DNA from: Phytoseiulus persimilis
Taxonomy: Eukaryota; Arthropoda; Arachnida; Mesostigmata; Phytoseiidae
Length of the DNA stretch: 64,000 nt
Direction: 5' to 3'
Assembly (NCBI GenBank): GCA_037576195.1
Contig: CM075103.1
Span: 34,432,723-34,496,722, forward strand
The first letter of the stretch is position 1. Each line of letters begins with the position of its first letter. This document shows positions 23,866 through 35,151 of the stretch, piece by piece. Below the pieces are notes generated by a model. That model made no database searches and was not told where the DNA came from. It saw only the letters and a program-made list of their open reading frames with translations. The translations under genes and the position numbers were made by a program.

Positions 23866-24212
23866 CTCCAGGATTTTTATGATAGATTTTTATGATAGAT
23901 GTATAGGAGAGGAGGTGGGGAAGGATATCCGATGACGATGGGATGAGTCTGGCTGGCGTCATAACGGGGCGGTGCACCTTATCGTCAGAATTTGGATGCG
24001 GGTGACAGTATGGAGGGGGTCAAAGTTGGGGTAAATCGCGAGGGGGGGAGGAGGGGGAGGGGGAGGGGGGAAGGGGTGGGTGGCCTATGTCCTTCCCGTG
24101 AGCCGCCCTACATTATGCAGCAGTTTGTTCCAAGTCGATCCGATCAATACCGGAGGAGCCTATTGAGGACAAACAAAACAGACAAACAAACAAACAAACA
24201 AACAAACAAACA
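23866..24212 (+). repeat. 3' module of array 1, copy 2, with (CAAA)n tail
   Basis: Repeats the module of 21781-22108 including CAATACCGGAGGAGCC and TATTGAGGACAAACA. It is followed by AACAGACAAACAAACAAAC, a (CAAA)n-type simple tail to 24212. The inverted hexamers TCAATA and TATTGA flank CCGGAGGAGCC just before the tail. A second array ends with a similar GGACAAACAGACAAAC sequence at 40053. Confidence 0.8.
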
Positions 24213-24920
24213 AAGCCCAATCTGAGCTTAATTCCCGCGGCGGGAGAGTTCAGAGTCAGAGCTTTATCCAACCGAATCGGAAGCTCGCAGTGTGGAGAAC
24301 AATCATCCCTCGATCCAAAGAATGTCTCGAGCTCTCTTCGTCATGGATTTGCCCGTCGAAGGCTTGCGGTTGCCTGAGGTCTCGAGCCTCTTCCGAAGCC
24401 CAGTTGTCTTACCATCAGCCAGGCGACGATTCATAAAATATGCGCTGTTGGGGAAACTCGGCGGTTTTGTACCTTTCCATCTTGTTCCAATGCTTCGCTC
24501 GAGCAAGCTTCATTGATTTCCCTCGAATTTCTGATAGATTCCTGGGCGAATCCGGTTTCCATGGAAATCTCGAGGTGCGCGACAATAAGATCTAAAAGCG
24601 CAGTCGATGAAGCCGCAAGCTTTCAAGGCTGAGTCGAATTCGTTTCGGCTCCTGCGTGGACTACGAGAGAACTTCGAATCTCTAGCTACCGTGACCCGAA
24701 ACGCTCCTGCCTTTCCAGGCTTTCAGAGAGCCGTGATACGAGATCTCGTCGCAGTTTCCACAAACAGTTTGCTCAGGTTTAGCAGCGATCGCATCCCAGG
24801 AGCGACACTCATAGGAAAGGACCCATCCTCCGCCGAGAATCATCCTGACGGGCTCCGTAATGGAAATGCTTCACACAGTCTGGCGCAAGCGTAACCTCCT
24901 CGGATGCGGCGCTTTGTTTC
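24213..24920. other. No gene recognised
   Basis: A plus frame (24292-24516) and an opposing basic minus frame (24303-24506) overlap; neither has a recognisable motif. The plus frame 24607-24894 runs toward the receptor-like frame but in a different phase and could hold its 5' part. Confidence 0.25.
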
Positions 24921-26601
24921 TTGTCAGCGATCTTCCTGTTCCACACGGATTTGGATCGAGTGGATGAGGGAGCTACGAACTCTGAACCTCGAGAAGACTA
25001 TCTCTCACTGCACAGCTACTTCAAATCAACTTACCAAGCGTCTGGAAATGAGGACAAAATCGTTTCTCATGTCATGAGCGGAGTCGACAAGTTCATGAAG
25101 AAGGGAGACGTCCAGGTGGAACTCGTTGGTTGCCACCTCCGGCATTGGTTCAAAACGTCGCGGCACTCAGTTCTGACCAGAAGTGTGCGGAGCCTAGCAG
25201 AAGATGATGGTTTCGCTCAAGGTGTCACGATTCTACGCAAGAAGAGAGTGGTTTTCTTATGCTACAGTCGCACCGGAATCTTCGATGCGGATCTCGACGC
25301 ACTCGCTCATCAAACTGAATCGAACTTTCCGCGACGAGTGGATGCGGACGGCTTGTTAGTTGTGGTCACTGGGGACAATCTATCCAGACATACTTTCTCG
25401 AAGCAGCTTGGAAGTTTCCCGGCTCATTTCAAGGAGATAGTTCATGTAGATGCTTCGCTCGAGACGAAGCGATATCCGCCGCTCCTCTGTATCAACCAAT
25501 TCTACGTTAAAATGTCGTTCGGATTCGTCTTGAGCATCGAACATTATGGACGACCGCGTTCGATCACTGAGTGTCTCTCTGATTGGAATTCAATCGATGA
25601 GAGGAAGCATTGTCCTCAACGTTTGTCGAAGACTCAAGAACTCAAGAGGATGAAGTTTTCGAGGATGCAAAAAACCCAGTATAAGGAGTAGCTCCTCGAG
25701 CAACGTTGAACCGTGCTTCAACATGACTCTAGTATACAATCCTCATACGCTCCATTTCGCGAAGTCCTCCAGAATACCGCTCGTCGTCGACAACGATTTG
25801 ACCGCTAATGCTTTTGATCGGCTCCTCCCCTCATCCGCGGTTCGGGGAGACGTGCTCAACATGACCGTGTTGAGTATCATGGCCCTCCTCGGCGTTTCAC
25901 TCTGGCTGCTGAGTGACGTAACATCCGCTGACACGTTCATCGCTCTGCTCTGCACAGTGTCGAGCTCTGGAGGACGCTCGGAGACACTGGAAAAGAAATT
26001 CGCCCCCGCGGCGTTCGCATGGATTCTCGGGAATCTATTCTTCTCGCTCATTCTCGTCGAAGACATGACTTCGAGTATAGCTGTGCCCGATAACTCGCGG
26101 ATCCCGGTGCTCCAAGAGTGTGCGGTAGGCAAAGATGTCTCATTCTCCGGGCGAAAATATCGCAGTATCCTCCCGAGGAGCTTCTTCATCTCAATTCTGG
26201 AAGCGACAACACAGACAGACGGGAGAGACCCGATAATTTGCGCCTTATCTTTTGAGGCCGAGGAGATAGGCCGCTTTTTCGATCTTCGGAACCTCTATCG
26301 GATAAAGCTGAGAGAATCTGGGCAGCATATGTTCTGGTCCCCACCCTATCTTAGCGAGATCCCTTGTCAATCGGACAGTTCTCAAGTGCGTTGCAGAGCT
26401 ATCAATTCTTTTGTGGATATTTCCGACTGGAACGACTACGCTACAATCGTGTCACGTTTCGGTCTCCTCAACTATCCAATGCGGGAAACAGGGAGACTTT
26501 CATTGGACGCATTAAGAGACGATGTGGAGAGAACGCATGGATGCTGCAAGAATAGGGAGCAAAATGAGCGCTCAACTCGCGCGCTTCCTCTCGAGCTTTG
26601 A
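24921..26601 (+). pseudogene. Possible divergent ionotropic receptor, interrupted
   Basis: Two consecutive frames, 24921-25691 (256 codons) and 25723-26601 (292 codons), together have the size and layout of an arthropod ionotropic receptor. The first has alternating strand/helix character (VVFLCYSRTGIFDADLDA, GLLVVVTGDNLSRHTF), like an extracellular ligand-binding lobe. The second has a hydrophobic segment MTVLSIMALLGVSLWLL, a short pore-like stretch FIALLCTVSSSGG, then a second hydrophobic segment FAWILGNLFFSLILVEDMTS, followed by a hydrophilic region that would be lobe S2. This matches TM1-pore-TM2-S2, but I see no final transmembrane helix. The frames differ in phase with a stop between them, and I found no convincing intron, so a frameshift is likely. 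The call rests on topology, not on a diagnostic motif. Confidence 0.42.
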
Positions 26602-27158
26602 GCCGACGCGACTTGATTTGAACAAGTCACTGGACGAAATTCAGGGTATATTCATTGTCGTGGGTGCGGCGGCATCGCGGTGATATTCTGCTCCATAGAG
26701 CTCTTGATTCCTTCGATCGGTCTCCTTTGGTCAGAACGGACGGGAGAACTCTCGTTCCCGTTGCGTCCCTCTCCCAAACCCACGTCATGGCCGCTTCACA
26801 GTCGAGTGGCTCCATCACTGAAGCTCAGTGAAACTCGGCGATGATCGATCCCGCAACACTGAGGGAGGGAACGGGCGTGATCACGGCGCGGCGTGCAACC
26901 CTCGCTCCATCACTCCCAAGAACCATTTCGAGGTGCGTTCGATCTTTGGTCAGAAGCAGCTCATGATCATTCCTATATGCCCAACGATCAGTATTGAAAT
27001 GATATCGGCACTTTTTTTCACGATGAGTTTGGATACCTTCGAAATGAGGCTTGAGGAACTCCGAAGTGGAGGCTTTCAACCCAGATCCCGGAGGTTGACC
27101 ACTTTCTAGTTTATACCATACTATGCCCCCTTCCCTGGCGCAAACACGATGCGATACA
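26602..27158. other. No gene recognised
   Basis: The minus-strand frame from 27211 to 26825 (128 codons) crosses into the MITE at its start. Its inner part, from about 27100 down, could be an exon, but no splice sites or motif support it. Confidence 0.2.
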
Positions 27159-27160
27159 TA

Positions 27161-27567
27161 CAGGGCGGTCATCGTAAGTCGGGAATTTTTACTCTCTATC
27201 CTGCTGCTCAAATATCAGTGAAAAGTTATCCGATTCTGTATTTTCTTTTCGCGTTCGATAGCTGTGAGGATGTCGCATCTTTTTCTCCTCGATTTCCGCA
27301 AATCGGCTCAAAGATTGCCTTTTTTTCTATTCAACTCTTCTCAAAAAATCAGTCAACAAACTTCTGAAGTCGATCTATCGAAGTCGAAAGTGCCAAGGTG
27401 GACGCAGGATAGGATGCTGTTCAAACGGCCGGCAACTCCGAATTTCTAGCTAAGGATCTGTGAGAAGGACGGAGATAGCGAAAAGAAAATCCAGATTCGG
27501 ATAATCCTTCACCGATATGTGAGCAAAAGAAGAGTAAGAGAATTCCCGACTTACGATGATCACCCTG
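27161..27567. mobile_element. MITE with CAGGGYG termini and TA target duplication
   Basis: The left arm (27161-27262: CAGGGCGGTCATCGTAAGTC, then GGGAATT) and right arm (27456-27567, reverse complement CAGGGTGATCATCGTAAGTC) match over about 100 bp and include ATTTTCTTTTCGC. TA lies immediately outside each end (27159-27160 and 27568-27569), as expected of Tc1/mariner-pogo type insertion. There is no coding capacity. Confidence 0.88.
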
Positions 27568-27569
27568 TA

Positions 27570-28059
27570 AATCGGAAGAGTGTTCGGGGGGTCAAGGCTA
27601 CAAAATAGGAATGCTGTCGCAGGCCATGTTGGATCCATCGAATTTCATGCACAAACTCCAGAATAATGGACGGTGACCGGCCCCGAGCCAGAGAAGAACA
27701 TGTTCTGAGCCGAGCCTCACTCGGGGGGAATTGAGCTTGAGCACAAAAAACACGTTCGGTGGTCTCAGACGGTTTTGGTGTATTCTGCTTCTCGAGTGTT
27801 GGTCCCATCTACCGAAGAGTCCTGAGATCGAACTCCCGTGATTCCGGAATCACCTAACCAGACCCCAAGAATATAACCAGATCGACCCTCAAAGTGAGGT
27901 TGTCTCGGAGGAGAGCTTCGATCCACTGTGAGCGATCATGATAGTAATTGTGTAGTTGCCCAAGATGAGATAGGTAGACATCCTCTCTATGAGCTCCGAA
28001 ACCAAACCAAGTGGATTTTGATGACAACGATCTGATTTCAGATTCGTGTCTTCGTGTAA
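27570..28059. other. No gene; one diverged 45-bp repeat monomer
   Basis: At about 27838-27890, CCGGAATCACCTAACCAGAC and ATAACCAGATCGACC form a single stray unit of the 45-bp family. Nothing else recognised. Confidence 0.4.
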
Positions 28060-28880
28060 CTATGTTATCTTTCCGATCTTCCCGTATTCTCCCTCCCGAG
28101 AGGTGCGAACGCAGGCCGTGCTCGGTTCACATTGAGTATTCGGATGTTGATCTTTTTTGTGGCTTACGTGTGAGAGTTGTGTCCTACTTCCTCCCCCACT
28201 GTGGTCCGTCCTTCGTCTGTTCTGTTTGGTCTTTCGGCAGCCAGTGTAGCTCTCGACCGCTCTCTGTTCTTGTTTGAAGCGTCGATTTGTAAGTCGGTCG
28301 GGCTGATGAGTTTGCGGTGCGTCCTCCTGCGACGCAGCTCGTGCATTTTTTTCGCACTTTCTTCGGTCGAGAATTTTGGAGCATTTCTTTTCTCCGATGA
28401 CAACAGCTGTACAAGTGATCGATTTGTGACCTGATTCCTGACACTTGCAGCAGACTGGCACCATGCGCTATTCCCTCACGTGGCATGTTTGACAGCCTAT
28501 TCAGATGGAGCCAATTCTCAGGAGCTTGTCCGCGTCTTGTCTTGAGAGATGGACAAGTCAGGATCTCTCTCTCGGGTTTCTGCTGGGAATTGCTCCTAAT
28601 TTCAAGGCTTCTTCTTTCAGGTTGATCTCTTCACTGACTGCTTCTTCTACTTCTTGCTTATCAGGGCCAACCGGAATATGCGGATCGTGACCAGGTGAGG
28701 AGGCCTTTTGACTTGAGTTCCCATCTTCATTTCTACGAAGATGGATTTGGATAGTCGTTGTTGAGCAACTTTACTCTTCTCCTCGACCTGCAGTGTCAGT
28801 CCTTCGTTCGCTAGACGCACTCCCCGTATATCTTCGCCGAGCTCCCGCGGTTTGTATCTGCTCCTCAGATTCTTGAACAT
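28060..28880 (-). pseudogene. LINE ORF1-like protein with CCHC zinc knuckle, broken
   Basis: The minus strand holds a gag-like protein in pieces. The frame from 28880 gives LANEGLTLQVEEKSKVAQQR, with the overlapping phase continuing as PVGPDKQEVEEAVSEEINLK and ALKLGAIPSRNPRERS. At about 28490-28430 there is a knuckle CCKCQESGHKSITC, which is C-x2-C-x4-H-x4-C, and one knuckle half just upstream (CQTC) in another phase. A basic tail follows to 28060. This is the usual C-terminal order of ORF1 in jockey/R1-type LINEs. Similar decayed glutamate/lysine-rich sequence extends to about 29300. The frame changes mark it as dead. Confidence 0.6.
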
Positions 28881-31800
28881 GATTGCGTGGGAGACTCCCT
28901 CCGAAGCGGTGGCAACGGCGTCCTTGTTTCGTTCCTTAGCTACCCTCTGGGCATTCAGACCTCTGCATTTGACTGATGCTCATTCGTAATGCAGATTTCC
29001 GCTTCGCTGATTCCAGATTCTGTAGATGCTACAGGTGGGGTCCGACTGTCCCATCTCGTTCATTCCATTCGCTACTAGGCCCAGGATGCCCTGTTAGATT
29101 TTGACGACATTCGTTTTAAGCCTTGTCTCGTCATCTCTTCGACTTCCTTCGCCGTGTACTGCACTTCACACGCTGCAAGCTCAACGATATTTTCCCTAAT
29201 CTACTCTTTGATGATTCTGGAGATTTCAGTCTCTAGAGATGTGACTTGACTCGCTTCGCTGCTTCAGTTTCGGTCGAGCCTGGCCTTTGCCTCTTCGGCT
29301 CTATCTGGAATTGGCTTAGCAGCTGTATTGTTTTCAATTCAAATAGTACTCTTCAGTGGTACCAGCAGCTACAGTATCGCTTGCTGTGTGCCGCGTTCTT
29401 TGCCGTCTGAGCTGCTTTACCTCCTAGCTCCAGATAGTTTCGTTCCCATCGCTGAGGTGAGCCATCTCTCCGTGAGACCTTCGGTGACAGTTGGCTCAGT
29501 CCACTGGTTTCGTGCCACGAGCTAGCCTGACCCTCTTAATGAGAAGTAGCCATTTCTGGGTCTCGGTCGCTAAATCCATTCCAGTACCGGATTCTCCTTC
29601 TTCTGTTGATGCAGTGTTTGTCTCGGACGCACGCATGTCTACAGCGAACCAAAATGGGAGAAAACGGGTCCAGACATATTTGCCGAGAAGCTCCGGTCCA
29701 CTTCAGTGTTCATTCAACGGTCAACGGGGGGTCAGATGTCCCGTGTGTCGGCCATACTCCGTCAGGCCCTACACAGCCGGGAGTGGTGCGAGCTCGCTTC
29801 ATTTTCGGCTGTGAGTGAGTTTCCGGAATCGGATGATTGAACGGGAACAGCAGCTGTCTACGATGAGTTCTCACTCTCAACGATCGGGGATATTGAGCTC
29901 GCTCTATTTGATGAGGGCGACCGCTCGGCTCCCAAGGGCTCTTGTTTAGTTATCCGTGGTCACGTATCAAAACCGTTAGCGTCATGCGGAAGATGGAGAC
30001 CGAGCTTTTCGATGGATTTCCAGCCGAAGTCACGGAGATGCTCATCTAATGATGGCCGGGAATATTCGCTTAAATGACTGACAAGATTCTCCTAACAGCC
30101 TTTTTCCCGCTGGTTCCCCTTCCCGAACCAGATAAGCCGGGCAGTTTACGGAGATAGGCCAACACATGATCAATGCGGCTCTCGACCTTGATGATCGAAT
30201 CCGTCCGCAGTATAGAGAGTAATCATCACCTCATTGGGACGTCAGCCGCGAAAATGAAAAGCAGTGCGATGGCCGTTCCAGAAAACTAAACGTGTCGGGT
30301 ACACGTCACCTGTAACACGTGGAGCTACCAGCGCGTTGGTAACAGGATCGACAAGAAGGTCAACGGACATCCGTCATTGCTCCGACGTTTCTCAACACAG
30401 TTTGATTATTATTCATGCTCACTCCAAGCCGCGACCATGAAACCACAACCTAACAAATAAAATATTAGTCTGCAGCCTGCTGGTACGCAGAGCACTCGGC
30501 TCCTGAGCAAACACCAGTGTCTTTCTTTTTTTATTTCACCACACAACATTTTTATAGTGATCACCAATAATGAAACATCTATAACACATCTATAGAGAAC
30601 GAAGAAGTCAACGCCACTCAATATAGAAAATGTTGGATTCTAGTCCTTCTCGACGCTAGGAACGCCTCCAGGTCGATGCAGTGGAATGCCGTTCTGGAAG
30701 TTGGCCCGTCCATCGTTGGGTTCATTATGAGCGGCATTTCAGGGTGTCTAAGATTGAGAAGGGTGTCAAGTTGTCTCCAATTCTTTCGAAACTGATCTCT
30801 GAGCTCGGTTGTCGGCTAAATCGGTCGGTTCCCAAGGAAAGTCTTCACCTCTCACGACGGTTAAATCAACACAAGTGCTCTCTCCAATAAAAGTGCTCCC
30901 TCGAATAGAAGTGTTCACGATCGCGAAACTGATTTTGGTGGTTCAGCTCCGCGTTGTACGGACGGAAAACTCCTGAGCCTGAGATCCGGAGCACTTACAG
31001 CTTGCGTTGAATCGACAGCTTCGTAATTCAAACAGACGAAAGAAACCACCGGCGAAGAATCGACACATCATTGTCGGAGAGTTAACAATAAAAGTGTTGC
31101 ACTTGTATTCGAGAGAATACGATATTCACCAGTGTCGACCCAGCTATACAATCGACAAGAACATGTTTGGCGCTGAGTCCCTTGCCGCGTGGGGGCCGGA
31201 GTTCGTGAATTGGACGCCGTGATCGGTACTTCATGGGCATGGTATGAAAGTATGCTTACTCATGAAATGTTCCGAGTTCAATGAAAAGCTTTCTCCAGCT
31301 GTTCAATGAAAGTTGTCTCTAGCTGTTTCTTTCCAGTGTCGAGCTTCCGTCCTCTCATCAATAGGGCCAGAGACTTTGTGCACTGACTGTTTTGACCCAC
31401 TCCGAAGAACATGCAAGCTCTGTGAGACAAGTACAGGGAGAATCCATGAAAATTCTCGCTCCCAAGGCGAGTCTTTTCCTCGGATGTCTCCCATGTTTCC
31501 CAACAGATCTCGCATGTTCGTCTTCTTCGAAACTTTGGAATCGCCGTTTTCCTCAGGTCTTATGGAGTGGAGTGGCGTCTGCCGGCCCTCGCCATCGCGA
31601 GACCGTTGTACCGTCAATCTTGACTCGTATTTATCTTGAGAGATTCGAGAAGTTCCAGTTTCCGTGGAGCCATATGCGGATTCTTCATTCTGAGATGTTC
31701 CTCGAGAGGACCGAGTTTCGTCGATTCATTCGTCAAACTTTGGTAAAACTTCGAGCAAAAAAGGGCTGTCTCTTCATTCTCGACGAAAATGAGCCCGAAC

Positions 31801-31998
31801 TCCACCCAGGAAGTTCGGGATGACAACCACTCATCAACGGAGCTTCCAGATATCCGTGTCCAATAGTTGACAAATAAAGGTTGGAATCCGAGCTCCGAAC
31901 TAAGGAATTTACTTGACCGCCGTATCTTTCGGTGAGAACTGTGAGCTCTTATTTTCCAAGCGAACAAAAACATGATCATCTGGAGATCTATCACCAGA
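28881..31998. other. Decayed LINE ORF1 5' part, then no gene recognised
   Basis: To about 29300 the minus strand is still ORF1-like with stops. From 29300 to 31998 there are only isolated frames, such as a hydrophobic minus frame at 30409-30621 and a pair of opposed frames at 31303-31823. AATAAA signals occur at 30457, 30888 and 31085 on the plus strand, but I could not attach a gene to them. Confidence 0.25.
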
Positions 31999-32362
31999 TC
32001 TATCCAGGAATCACCCTACCAGACTTGGGAAAGTATGCTCAGATCGTTCCCGGAGTCACCCCTGACCATACTGACTCACTGACCATACTTCTGGGGGGTC
32101 TATGGGGGTGATTCCGGAACCAATCTGAGCGTACTTTTCCAAGTCTGGTAGGGTGCTTCCGGGATCGATCTGTTGAATTCTTGGCCCCACAAACTCGCAT
32201 CGGGAAGAATTAGACAATGAATACGGGTAACCCTCGAGAAGAGTTTCACAATGTTTCTTTCTATCCGCGCTGTAGCTCCACTGGTTCTCGATATATGAGC
32301 ATTCCAAGTTTCCCAAAATCGTTTTTCTTTGGTAGGGCTCTTATCCCGGCAGGCCCTTCGAG
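31999..32362. mobile_element. Damaged inverted-repeat element with 45-bp units in both orientations
   Basis: At 32008-32062 one unit is in plus orientation (GGAATCACCCTACCAGACTT). After the centre TGACCATACTGACTCACTGA (32066) the unit follows inverted (to 32165). From 32170 to 32362 comes a diverged copy of the arm of the element at 46876-47880, including CCGCGCTGTAGCTCCACTGG and CGGCAGGCCCTT. Only the right arm is present, so the copy is truncated or eroded on its left. Confidence 0.7.
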
Positions 32363-33344
32363 AACAGGAGACATCGTCATTTTCACGGTGAGGAAAGGAG
32401 ACGGGAAGCGGAGAACGAAGAACCAAAATTTCCCACTCTACAGCTCGCGAAGCCTTAACTACCACTTCCTCGCTATGGTATGGCTAGAATCGCAAGTGAG
32501 CTCCTTCTTGTCATGCGATCTTCAACCCAAATCAATTAGATACCATTGTATAAGAGCATGAGTTTCGGTTGAAATATTGAATGAAGACAGGCAGAGAGAC
32601 ATGGAGAAGTCTGGAAGAGAACATTGAAAGTCAAAAGATGGGCAGCAGCTGCTGGGAAGCAAGGCGACCATAAGAAGGTGAGGGGTCTCAATAATTGGAA
32701 GAAACGAGCGGGAGTCACGGTGTCATGATCTTCAAAGAAAATGTCGATACGTAGAAGCAGCGAGAAGTTGATTTGTCGCGAACATAGAGAACACCATAAG
32801 CTGGCAAGGTTAATGTACCAGCTGGAAGCGCGGTGAGAATGCGCGGAGGAGATGGAACAGGCGCTATTCGGGATGAGGGCTCATGCGTCACCGGAGATTC
32901 TCACGGTGAAATCCGCATTCTTCCGAACAATCAGCCCCGTTTGGCTCAAAAGATGTCTTGATTGCATTCCGAGCGTCAGGTTAGTCCGACAAACAGATGA
33001 GGATCAATCCAATCTGACACTCCGAGTGGAGACCCGGCTGCGGGGAATGTTTCCCTATTACTGTCGATCGCTAGATAGAATGTTCCTCGCGTCCAGATTC
33101 ACGAAAACAACAGTACTGCAGTTAAATAAAACTTTACTGAAGGGGGTCGATGATTACTCGTGTTCCTGACATCCATGGTAGAGTATTCCTAACATGGACC
33201 CTGTGGTGACTTTCCCACCGGTCGTTCCACGCCAGGATCAGCGGAGGTTGAGTCCGTAAACTCGGGCGGCGAGGTGAACTCCCAGCAATCCACTGTGGAT
33301 GGACAAATTTGTGGCTTCATAGCGGGAAAGCTCATGGAAGTGTA
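32363..33344. other. No gene recognised
   Basis: The plus frame 32852-33169 (105 codons) is followed closely by an AATAAA (33126), so a terminal exon is conceivable. No motif was recognised. Confidence 0.2.
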
Positions 33345-33947
33345 CAGGTTGGCATTTTTAATCAAAAATCAAGGACTCCTGGATTAAGGATTCCGAGGCG
33401 GTCATTGCGATTCTTCCCTTGAGTGGATATGATTGAAGAATTGCGGCCAGAAGACGGTTTTGAAAGTGACCATTTTTTTTCGAGGTAGCCCTCAAAGTTA
33501 TCAAGAGGACGACACATTTCATCGGGTCGGACTCGTGGGGGTCGCATCCGACGCGCAAATGGAAGCCGGTCATTCGTCAGAGAACCGATTGAAGTTATGT
33601 CGTTTCCTCGAAAAATGGCAACCGATCGTATCAAGAATTTCTTTGGTGTCACGGCTGATTTTGGCGACCGAAGGTGGGAAACCGGGTGAGGGTGATTTCC
33701 GGTGGGAATCAAAAAGTCGATGAATCGACCTGGCAGCTCAATATTCGAATGGTTCACTCATTTCTGAGTGATTTCCACCCGAGCTGCAACCCTGGCTGCA
33801 ACTCTGATCATATCCATTTGAAAAAAAGGCCCCGGAATCCTCTATCGATCACTTTTTGATTTTTGAAAAAAAAAAATCAAGAATTGACAATGTTATGGTC
33901 AGAACAAAATCGGGTTCGAGAATTCCCAACTGAAATATGGCACCCTG
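33345..33947. mobile_element. 603-bp MITE with CAGG termini and TA duplication
   Basis: TA at 33343-33344 and 33948-33949 bound an element whose left end (CAGGTTGGCATTTTTAATCA, GGATTCCGAGGC) mirrors its right end (reverse complement CAGGGTGCCATATTTCAGTT, GGATTCCGGGGC). It shares the end CAGGGTG and GGGAATT with the element at 27161-27567, so the two probably use related transposases. The 96-131 codon frames inside it (33362-33757 and 33433-33723) are opposed and show no motif. Confidence 0.7.
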
Positions 33948-33949
33948 TA

Positions 33950-34173
33950 GGGTAGACATGATGACTAAAAACATTGTCGGGTCGAAGGAAGTTTCTCAGA
34001 TCTCACCTTCGGCACTCACACTGGCAGTCACATCTCAGACGGCTGCATAACGGTGAGTATAGAGTTGATTTTTCGCGACAGCATTCAAATTCAACGCAGA
34101 ATTCTGGAAGGAAGTCTCGTCAATGATCTGGACCGAGCTTGAACCTGTAATATATCCTCGAGTAGCTATTCAC
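33950..34173. other. No feature recognised
   Basis: Probable intron or intergenic sequence 3' of the acidic exon on the minus strand. Confidence 0.2.
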
Positions 34174-34347
34174 CTCCCTGGCGTTCGAAGCCTCCTGCTC
34201 GGGATCGCAGTCTTCGCAGTCGCTATCCTCGGTCGATTCAGTAGATTCTTCGTGAGAGTTGTCGGTCGACCCAGTATATTCGCCGCATTCATCGCAGTCC
34301 CCGTCTGTGAATTTAAGATCAATCGATGATCCAGAGCCCAGAGACTC
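34174..34347 (-). CDS. Acidic Ser/Thr/Glu/Asp-rich internal exon of an unknown gene
   Basis: A phase-0 to phase-0 exon of 58 codons on the minus strand. A strong acceptor (CTTCCTCATTCCTCGCAG) precedes 34347 and the donor is GAG followed by GTGAAT at 34173. It encodes an acidic linker with paired cysteines, e.g. FTDGDCDECGEYTGSTDN and STEDSDCEDCDPEQEASNA. Both the composition and the splice sites argue for real coding sequence, but no family is recognisable. Possible further exons of the same gene lie upstream at 34723-35134, where minus frames include DIVYDTKIQSQDNLFKSRLV, but I could not join them with confidence. Confidence 0.42.
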
Positions 34348-35151
34348 CTGCGAGGAATGAGGAAGGCTTCAGAGATTGCAGCCTACAAAAGACCAAAAGT
34401 CGCCGTGTCGGATTTGTTCGCGCTTGCACGAATCACGCGACGGCCGGAAATAAATCCAGCTTCCTTGCAACACTGAACACTTGCGCTCATTCAATACCGG
34501 CTTCGACGTGCAGCCCACGCCCCCCTATCCCGACACGGAGGAAGATTGAGCTTAGGTTTATTCAGCAACGCGCTTGAGGAGGCTTCAGTTTCTTACGACA
34601 GAACATCTCCCAGCCATTAGAATCGGGCTTGGCAATTCCGACATGGCTGTTCCGGTGAGCGCTTGACCTCAAGTTGTAATCATCCTCGTTGCGATCCTTG
34701 ACCGACACTTCATGTATATATCTCAATGAGTCTGCTCCACAAAAATAGCAAAGGAGCAGTTCCGTCGTTCCGCGAGGGCTGCCTCAGACGGCTCGGAATT
34801 CTCAGCGGAACCTGTCCCAGCTGAGGAGTTCACCTCAACGATTTTTTTCCTGACGAGTCTTGACTTGAACAAGTTATCTTGAGATTGGATCTTCGTATCA
34901 TAGACGATATCGAAAACGAGATAGAGAAGTTCCTGCCCTGGCGAAGCGGAGCTGCCCGAGGGCATCGCTCCATTCTCTCCAAGGCAACCAAAAAGTCGAG
35001 ACAGTGGCACAGTGACTCAGTGGAGATGGAAGTATTTCTTTGAGCAGCGCTCCCGAGCCCGGGAAGCGATTCAGTCGAGCGATTCTCTCACAACCCTGGG
35101 CTATCTGCTGGAGCACCATGATTATTTTTCGCAAGCTTCTTTGGATTAGCT
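34348..35151 (-). other. Possible exons of the acidic-exon gene
   Basis: Two overlapping minus frames (34723-35010 and 34898-35134) contain plausible coding segments (SRLVRKKIVEVNSSAGTGSA), but the reading phase and splice sites are undetermined. Confidence 0.25.

Noticed and set aside
18150..24000. Dozens of long reading frames (up to 272 codons) with 15-residue repeats on both strands
   Set aside because: They arise from the stop-free 45-bp unit; frame-shifting unit variants are scattered throughout and overlapping frames on both strands are equally open.
25743..26189. 148-codon minus frame within the receptor-like region
   Set aside because: It is antisense to the better supported frame with hydrophobic segments.
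31303..31823. Plus frame of 143 codons with a charged end (LFILDENEPELHPG)
   Set aside because: Opposed minus frames are as long, and no domain is recognisable.
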